Assembly (NCBI GenBank): GCA_022316685.1
Contig: JAKJHU010000057.1
Coordinates: 1-64,000 of the forward strand
Direction of reading: 5' to 3'
Source: Progne subis subis
Taxonomy: Eukaryota; Chordata; Aves; Passeriformes; Hirundinidae
Length of the DNA stretch: 64,000 nucleotides
The position numbers and the translations under genes were made by a program. Positions 59,501-64,000 of the stretch are shown piece after piece. The notes beneath the pieces are model-generated. The model made no database searches. It was given only the letters and a program-made list of their open reading frames with translations, and had not been told where the DNA came from. The stretch's first letter is position 1. Each line of letters opens with the position of its first letter.

Positions 59501-62191
59501 TCATTAGTTAGTGAATGTTAATCCTGTTTAGCATTGCACTGATTTAGAGTGCTTTTCTGGAATGTTACTGAATTGGTAAAAATAATATAGGAATCTAGTG
59601 CTGTTTTAAAAGAAAGATATTGTGGAAGAGGAGTTTGTGAGGTGAAAATGTTTTTCTTTGTCATTTCCTCAAATCTACAAGTAAATTCTCTGCAGAATAT
59701 CTGCATACCAGTGCCAGTTTATGAGACTCTTTCTCTACCTGCTTTGTCTCTGGATCTCAGAGGTCTTAAACCCAGAATTGACTATTTAAAATCCTGAAAT
59801 GTCAGATACTGTTCAAATCTGCCTTTATTCTCCCACCACCCAGCCCTCCCCTCTATTTTAAAAAATGACATGTTTTCAATGAGAAGTTGAATCTGTATCA
59901 CAGATGTAAATTTGTGTTTACTTCTTGCCATAGGGATGGCACCAGGATGCCACCAGGATGTTGTGTGCTCAATGCATGTTCATCTATAACTGATAATAGT
60001 GTAAATTTCTTGTAGATTAGCTTAGATGTCTTATAGATTAGCTACATTATGATGATTTGGTTTTAATCGAAAAGGATAATGTATGTAAAAATTTCATACG
60101 TAATTTGTTTTTGAACTATGTAAGAGATTAGGATCTGAGCCAAAGCTCGTTGACGTTAAAGGTCCTTGGGTCATATGTTGCTGAATATTCCAGTACCTGT
60201 TCTTACGTGTGTGTTTTTTTTCTTTTCCTCATTAGGGCCATTCTCTCAGTGATGGATTGGATGAAGTCCAAAAAGCTGAGATGAAAGCTTACATGGAATT
60301 GGTCAATAATATGCTCTTGACAGCAGAGGTACAGCAAACCCTAGTTACTCCACACACTTACATAAGTGACTGTAGGCAAGAAAGCTTTAGGATTTTTCCC
60401 TGTAGTGGAAATAATGCTGTTCTTAGATTAGGTCGTCAGCTTTTGAGGTGAAAGGAGACAGGAATAAATTCTCTTACACTGTGGATTGCTTGCTGACCTG
60501 TTCCTGTAGCAGCAGGCGATTCCCCTCACCTCTGTCAAGTGTGTCACACAGCTGTAGAAGTAACTGAGCAGAAAATGCCGGTGGTTCCTGGGGTCCAGCT
60601 GCACCCCCTGGCTGGCCAGGCACGCCGATGTCGCTGTCCCCATGTGCACACTCTGCGTGGTGGGGGCCTGGGATCCTCTCTGTGTCTGTGGCCAGTTCAG
60701 GGGACTCAGTCCTGGCGTGGGAGCGGTGTTGGAAGCGCTGGGAAGACGTGGGTGACGGAGGAGCTGAGGGCGCGTCACCTGTGCCTTGAGTTGGGTGTGG
60801 TGTGGGCAACAGGAGCAGGCTTTTGGTCTCAACGTATTTCTGGTGCTGGTGAAGTAAGGACTAGCAACTGGCTGTTGCCTTCCACTTTAAATTTCTTTTG
60901 TACATCAAAGGTCTAAGAGAAGAAATTAAATAGAAATTCTAATCTAATTTAGAAAAGAAAATTCTACTAGTGAAAAATAATTGTCTCTGTATTCTCCTTT
61001 ATTAGGAAGTTTTAGGAAGTGTTCTTTCTTTTCCTAGCTCTATCTCCAGTGGTGTGATGATGTTACAGTAGAGGAGGTGAGTGGTTCCGCAGCATTTATC
61101 CTAATTAAAATTTAATGAGAAAACACTTTTGCTCACAACTGCAAGTCCCTACTCATAAATGAAACATGGGGGTTTATACCATTAAAGTATTTTCACTTTA
61201 ATTTCAGTTGCATACATATTTTAGGGAAGCTGTGTTACTGGAGGGAACTGACTGCAGATTAGATGCTGGTTTTGTTTTTGTTTCTGAAATAATAGCTTTA
61301 AATAGTTATGCTGCAAACGGTGGGTTCTGTGCAAATAGTTACAGCATACACACAACTGCTTTTCTCTTCTACAGCTCCTTTTCTGAGAGATATGTTTAAA
61401 TATTAGCTGTTTTGTTCAAGAGATATTTGTATTTTCTTGTATTCTAACACAGTACCTTTCTGGTTTTCAACAAAGATTACTCACCCAAGGTATGGCTCTC
61501 CTTATCCGTGGCCTCTTAACCGCATTTTGTCCTATCAGAAGCAGTGGGAGGTTAGGAGAAAGATGAAAGCCATTGGATGGGCTGGAAAGACACTTGAACA
61601 GGTAAGTGTGAAAACTGAACCTTATTTTTTACCCTGCTTTCCTTCTGATTTTTTTTTTTTTTTAATTGGCATTGGAGAGTAGCATGTTCCTGAAACAGAT
61701 GTATTGAAATGTATATTTTGTACTTTAAACATTATCAGGAGTCAGGTATTTGCCTTCAGCAGCAACAAATCTTAAATTATGTGCAACCTGATGGGGTGGG
61801 AGGAAGGATGTTTTGCCATGAGTGTACAACTGTGTCAGTGTTAGTTTAGGCCATTGTCCTGAAAATAGGTTCTAAGGTCTGTGCCCAGCTTCCTGTATGA
61901 TGCTGATAGGCACTCTCTGTGGGATTGTGGCAGATTGTGAGGTTTAAGTCAGTACTTTTCATTAAGCTTAGTTATAAATGTTACGGGAAGCACTTAATCC
62001 AACATGTTACGTTCCTTGTTCCCACTGTCAGTGCAAATAGAATAAGGAGGTTATTTCTTGCAATGGTGTTACTTCCTGACAATATGGATCTTTCTTTCTT
62101 GTGTGTTTTCATAGGTGCTTGAAGATGTAGATCAGTGCTGTCATGCTCTCTCCCAGAGATTAGGAACACAACCATATTTTTTCAATAAGCA
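32968..62191 (+). CDS. MTX2: MTX2, metaxin-2, first nine coding exons (3' end beyond the window)
   Basis: Metaxin-2 is a cytosol-facing mitochondrial outer-membrane-associated protein that works with metaxin-1 and the SAM/MICOS machinery in import and assembly of beta-barrel proteins. It has a GST-like fold. The exons seen are 32968-33007, 45863-45910, 46898-46944, 58019-58091, 59407-59483, 60236-60328, 61038-61076, 61476-61601 and 62115-62191. They join in frame into 206 residues plus two bases of codon 207. Recognisable blocks are [23 protein letters not shown], the thioredoxin/GST-N-like stretch through [20 protein letters not shown], the GST-C-like helices with [25 protein letters not shown], and [12 protein letters not shown]. 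The spacing fits the 263-residue human protein without indels, so about 56 C-terminal residues lie off the right edge. All introns are GT-AG. Confidence 0.96.
35112..35272 (+). mobile_element. degenerate CR1 LINE 3' end
   Basis: The segment shows the typical order of a CR1 tail: GATGATTTGACACTGGAGCAGCTTGC-like start, a stretch resembling TCCATCTTTGGAG, then GGACATCCCAGAAGTGCCTTCCAGCC-like and a TCAGTGGTTCTGTG ending. Several substitutions and small indels show that it is old. It carries no ORF. CR1 is the main LINE of birds and other sauropsids. Confidence 0.7.
39738..39785 (+). mobile_element. short CR1 LINE 3'-terminal fragment
   Basis: The sequence GGTCTCTTCCAACTCAGAAT followed by ATGCTGTGATTCTTTGA is a close match to the terminal CR1 signature (TTCCAACTCAGAATATTCTGTGATTCT type). 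Only about 45 bp is recognisable. It has the same orientation as MTX2. Confidence 0.75.
45863..45910 (+). CDS. MTX2: MTX2 coding exon 2
   Basis: The acceptor TTCTCTTTCCACAG ends at 45862 and the donor GTAGGT starts at 45911. It encodes [16 protein letters not shown] with split codons at both ends, both in phase with the neighbouring exons. Confidence 0.95.
46898..46944 (+). CDS. MTX2: MTX2 coding exon 3
   Basis: The acceptor TTTCTTTCAACAG ends at 46897 and the donor GTAAAA starts at 46945. It encodes [16 protein letters not shown]. Intron 3 after it is about 11.1 kb (46945-58018). Confidence 0.95.
50689..50719. repeat. (TG)n microsatellite
   Basis: About 15 TG dinucleotides interrupted by one TATG, in MTX2 intron 3. 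Confidence 0.9.
56456..56552. repeat. compound microsatellite: TA, CATA and CA units
   Basis: About 97 bp of successive (TA)n, (CATA)n, (CA)n and (TA)n blocks in MTX2 intron 3. The self-complementary TA/TATACATA parts could form cruciform or hairpin structures. Confidence 0.95.
58019..58091 (+). CDS. MTX2: MTX2 coding exon 4
   Basis: The acceptor TTTGTTTGCAG ends at 58018 and the donor GTAAGT starts at 58092. It encodes [12 protein letters not shown] and then the [12 protein letters not shown] block of the N-terminal GST/thioredoxin-like domain. Confidence 0.96.
59407..59483 (+). CDS. MTX2: MTX2 coding exon 5
   Basis: The acceptor CTCCTTTTACAG ends at 59406 and the donor GTAATA starts at 59484. 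It encodes [13 protein letters not shown] and then [13 protein letters not shown]. The cis-Pro region (KVPF) corresponds to the conserved GST-N turn. Confidence 0.96.
60236..60328 (+). CDS. MTX2: MTX2 coding exon 6
   Basis: The acceptor TTTTCCTCATTAG ends at 60235 and the donor GTACAG starts at 60329. Its 31 codons begin [20 protein letters not shown] and end NNMLLTAE, the start of the GST-C-like helical part. Confidence 0.96.
60470..60870. other. GC- and CpG-elevated segment in MTX2 intron 6
   Basis: About 400 bp that is markedly richer in GC and CpG than the surrounding AT-rich intron, with open frames on both strands. No similarity to a known protein or repeat is recognised. It could be a young or unrecognised insertion, an intragenic CpG element, or chance composition. 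Confidence 0.4.
61038..61076 (+). CDS. MTX2: MTX2 coding exon 7
   Basis: The acceptor TCTTTTCCTAG ends at 61037 and the donor GTGAGT starts at 61077. Its 13 codons encode [13 protein letters not shown]. It is easily missed because it is only 39 bp long. Confidence 0.94.
61476..61601 (+). CDS. MTX2: MTX2 coding exon 8
   Basis: The acceptor TTTTCAACAAAG ends at 61475 (a non-CAG AAG acceptor) and the donor GTAAGT starts at 61602. Its 42 codons include [19 protein letters not shown] and the basic stretch [17 protein letters not shown]. Confidence 0.95.
62115..62191 (+). CDS. MTX2: MTX2 coding exon 9 (last one in the window)
   Basis: The acceptor TGTGTTTTCATAG ends at 62114 and the donor GTAAGT starts at 62192. 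It encodes [20 protein letters not shown] followed by YFFNK and two bases of a Gln codon. No continuation of the metaxin frame was found up to 64000, so the remaining exon or exons lie outside. Confidence 0.95.
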
Positions 62192-64000
62192 GTAAGTTAC
62201 TTTTAATTGAAATAATTGCATCCTGCAATATGAGATACAGGTATATACCTACGTACCTACGAATGTATTTATATAAAACTCCTATTTTATTTTAATGCTC
62301 TGTGATTAGTTGCAAAAATACAAATGTATGACTGGAATCTAAACATGAAATTTCAGGAATAAGTATTTAAATGTTTTAAAGGGAAAGCTTCTGTAAGTTT
62401 GTTGTATTTATGATTTTGTTTTACTCCTGCTTGTCTTCTCTACAGATTCTACCACAACTTATGTAGGCTAGAAATGCACATTTTTCAATAGTTAGTTTCT
62501 TATTAAAAATGATACTTTTAAAGCTTTAGTTGTATTTCTTGGGTAACATTCTCTGCTAGAGAAGTGAATATATGTTGTTCCAACCTGATCAGGACAGCTT
62601 GTCTTAACACCAGAAGCACTACTGAATGAGCTGAATTAGCATGAGGGTTCCTGTGTGTTCTAAGAGCTGGGGGAGAAGCTAGCTGGTCCACAAAGAACTA
62701 AATGCAAAGAACTAAACCAAGATTCACATTGCCAGGAGAGAAAAAAAGAAATGACCTGACCTCCATGGAATGTCCTCTGCTCTCACTGGTTCTTTCAATT
62801 GCAATATGCTCTTTTAATTTTTTTTTTTTCTTTCCAGTAATTCACTATTTTTGAATCGTTACATCACATTAGCTCCGTCTTGTCTCTTGTGCATAGATCA
62901 GTCTAGAAATGCTCAGGTCTGGATTTCAGTTTTCTACATTTGAACAGGAAGACATCGTCGAGTGGCAGCATTTGGTTACTTTTCTGTTACTTGTCTTTTG
63001 TCTCCATTAATCTGTTCCAAGCTGAGACTAGTTGGGTAAGTGTTAATTCAGAGGGTACAGAAATATGCCTTATAGAAAACAATTTTAAATTGCATCCTCT
63101 CCTATGATTATTAAACATAATTACTCTTCAGTTTTCTTTCTGGATCGCTAAAGAATTGCAGCTTGGGGAATTTGTGTTGGTTCGGTTGTTAACAGGCTTT
63201 TTTGGTACAGTTTCAACTTTTAATTTTTTTAGCTGTCTGAAATATTACTAAGAAACTATGTGTTTTTAGTCCAGTGGTTTTCAGTCTGTGACTGCTTTGA
63301 GTCTTTGGGAGGTAAATAAGAAAAGCAGCCTGTTTCTGACAGATAAAAGTTTGTTATGCAGGGTACCATGTCTCCACTGGAGAGTGCTTAGTGGTCCATA
63401 AATAAAAAGACAAACATTTTATCAGTTAGGAAAGCTTCATGCTGCATACATTGAACGTTAGTAAAGGGGGACTCTGAAATTATTAATATATTAGAAAAAA
63501 TTATTTTTACATGGACTACTTAAAGGTCCAAGGTGACAATTCAGAAGGGTCATACCGAAAACATTCCCAAAATATGTTTTCTTCTGTGTAATCCCCTTTC
63601 AGAAAAGAGTTATTTCCAGCTGCTGCCACCATGGAACTCCCTTTCTTGTTGGTTGAATAGTTTCAAACTTTTGCAGAGCTCGAAAAAAGGAATGGGAGTT
63701 TTAAGCTTCCTTCCACTTGTCTCCTTTTTTTTCCCCCCTTGTAAGGTAATAGTTGGATTTTTTTTAATACACATCTGCAGAAGAAAAAGAAGAGCCACGA
63801 AACACCTGATAAGCATTTCTACTTGTTACTGGACTAAAAGGTGGAGCATGGTTTGAAACTAGATCAGTAAGTCTGATCTAAGACATGTTATTTACACATT
63901 TCCAAGCTCCCTAAAGCAAGAAAAATGCCATCCTGAGAACAAGCAGGGTTCTCAATATACTGTATACACAGATTTCGTACATTTGGTTTAGCCTTGCTTG
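62192..64000. other. start of MTX2 intron 9, no exon recognised
   Basis: AT-rich sequence follows the exon 9 donor. I looked for the expected C-terminal metaxin block (PTELDALVFGHL type) in all + frames and did not find it. The next exon therefore lies beyond 64000. Confidence 0.5.

Noticed and set aside
60428..60916. 125- and 134-codon frames on opposite strands in MTX2 intron 6
   Set aside because: No similarity to known proteins and no splice context; kept only as a compositional finding.
63533..63856. 107-codon frame considered as the last MTX2 exon
   Set aside because: It contains none of the expected metaxin-2 C-terminal residues and starts in intron-like AT-rich sequence.

Overview
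The window is vertebrate genomic DNA, most likely from a bird. It covers the 3' end of the HOXD cluster and its flanking gene, all on the + strand: HOXD3 (about 8.6-10.3 kb), HOXD1 (about 19.1-19.9 kb) and the first nine coding exons of MTX2 (33.0-62.2 kb), which continues past the right edge. The order HOXD3-HOXD1-MTX2 identifies the locus as HOXD rather than HOXA or HOXB, because metaxin-2 flanks HOXD1 in other tetrapods. An avian source is inferred from the very low repeat content, recognisable CR1 LINE tails as the only interspersed repeats, very GC-rich Hox exons, and a compact HOXD1-MTX2 interval of about 13 kb. A turtle or crocodilian is not excluded.

Layout: 1-8.57 kb is noncoding DNA between HOXD4 (off the left edge) and the HOXD3 coding exons. 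It mixes AT-rich, conserved-looking blocks with CpG-rich islands. It holds a candidate distal HOXD3 promoter with a possible untranslated first exon, a dyad-rich element near 6.1 kb, and a textbook DR5 retinoic-acid-type element at 6830-6846 beside a HOX-PBX site. HOXD3 follows as two coding exons. The 11.4-18.6 kb interval carries no gene that I can see. HOXD1 is short, extremely GC-rich and divergent for a Hox protein, and has a 137-bp intron. A 44-bp near-identical copy of the start of its homeobox lies about 1 kb upstream of the real one. The 20.7-32.6 kb interval is gene-free. MTX2 starts in a CpG island at about 32.6-33.5 kb and has very long introns 1 and 3.

Function: HOXD3 and HOXD1 are nuclear homeodomain transcription factors that pattern the hindbrain, neural tube and axial mesoderm. 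The noncoding DNA around them probably carries retinoid-, HOX/PBX- and SOX-responsive control elements. MTX2 is a housekeeping protein of mitochondrial outer-membrane import and is unrelated in function to the Hox genes. No operons, mobile-element ORFs, tRNA or rRNA genes or CRISPR arrays were seen. The other long open frames are chance readings of CpG-rich or low-complexity DNA.
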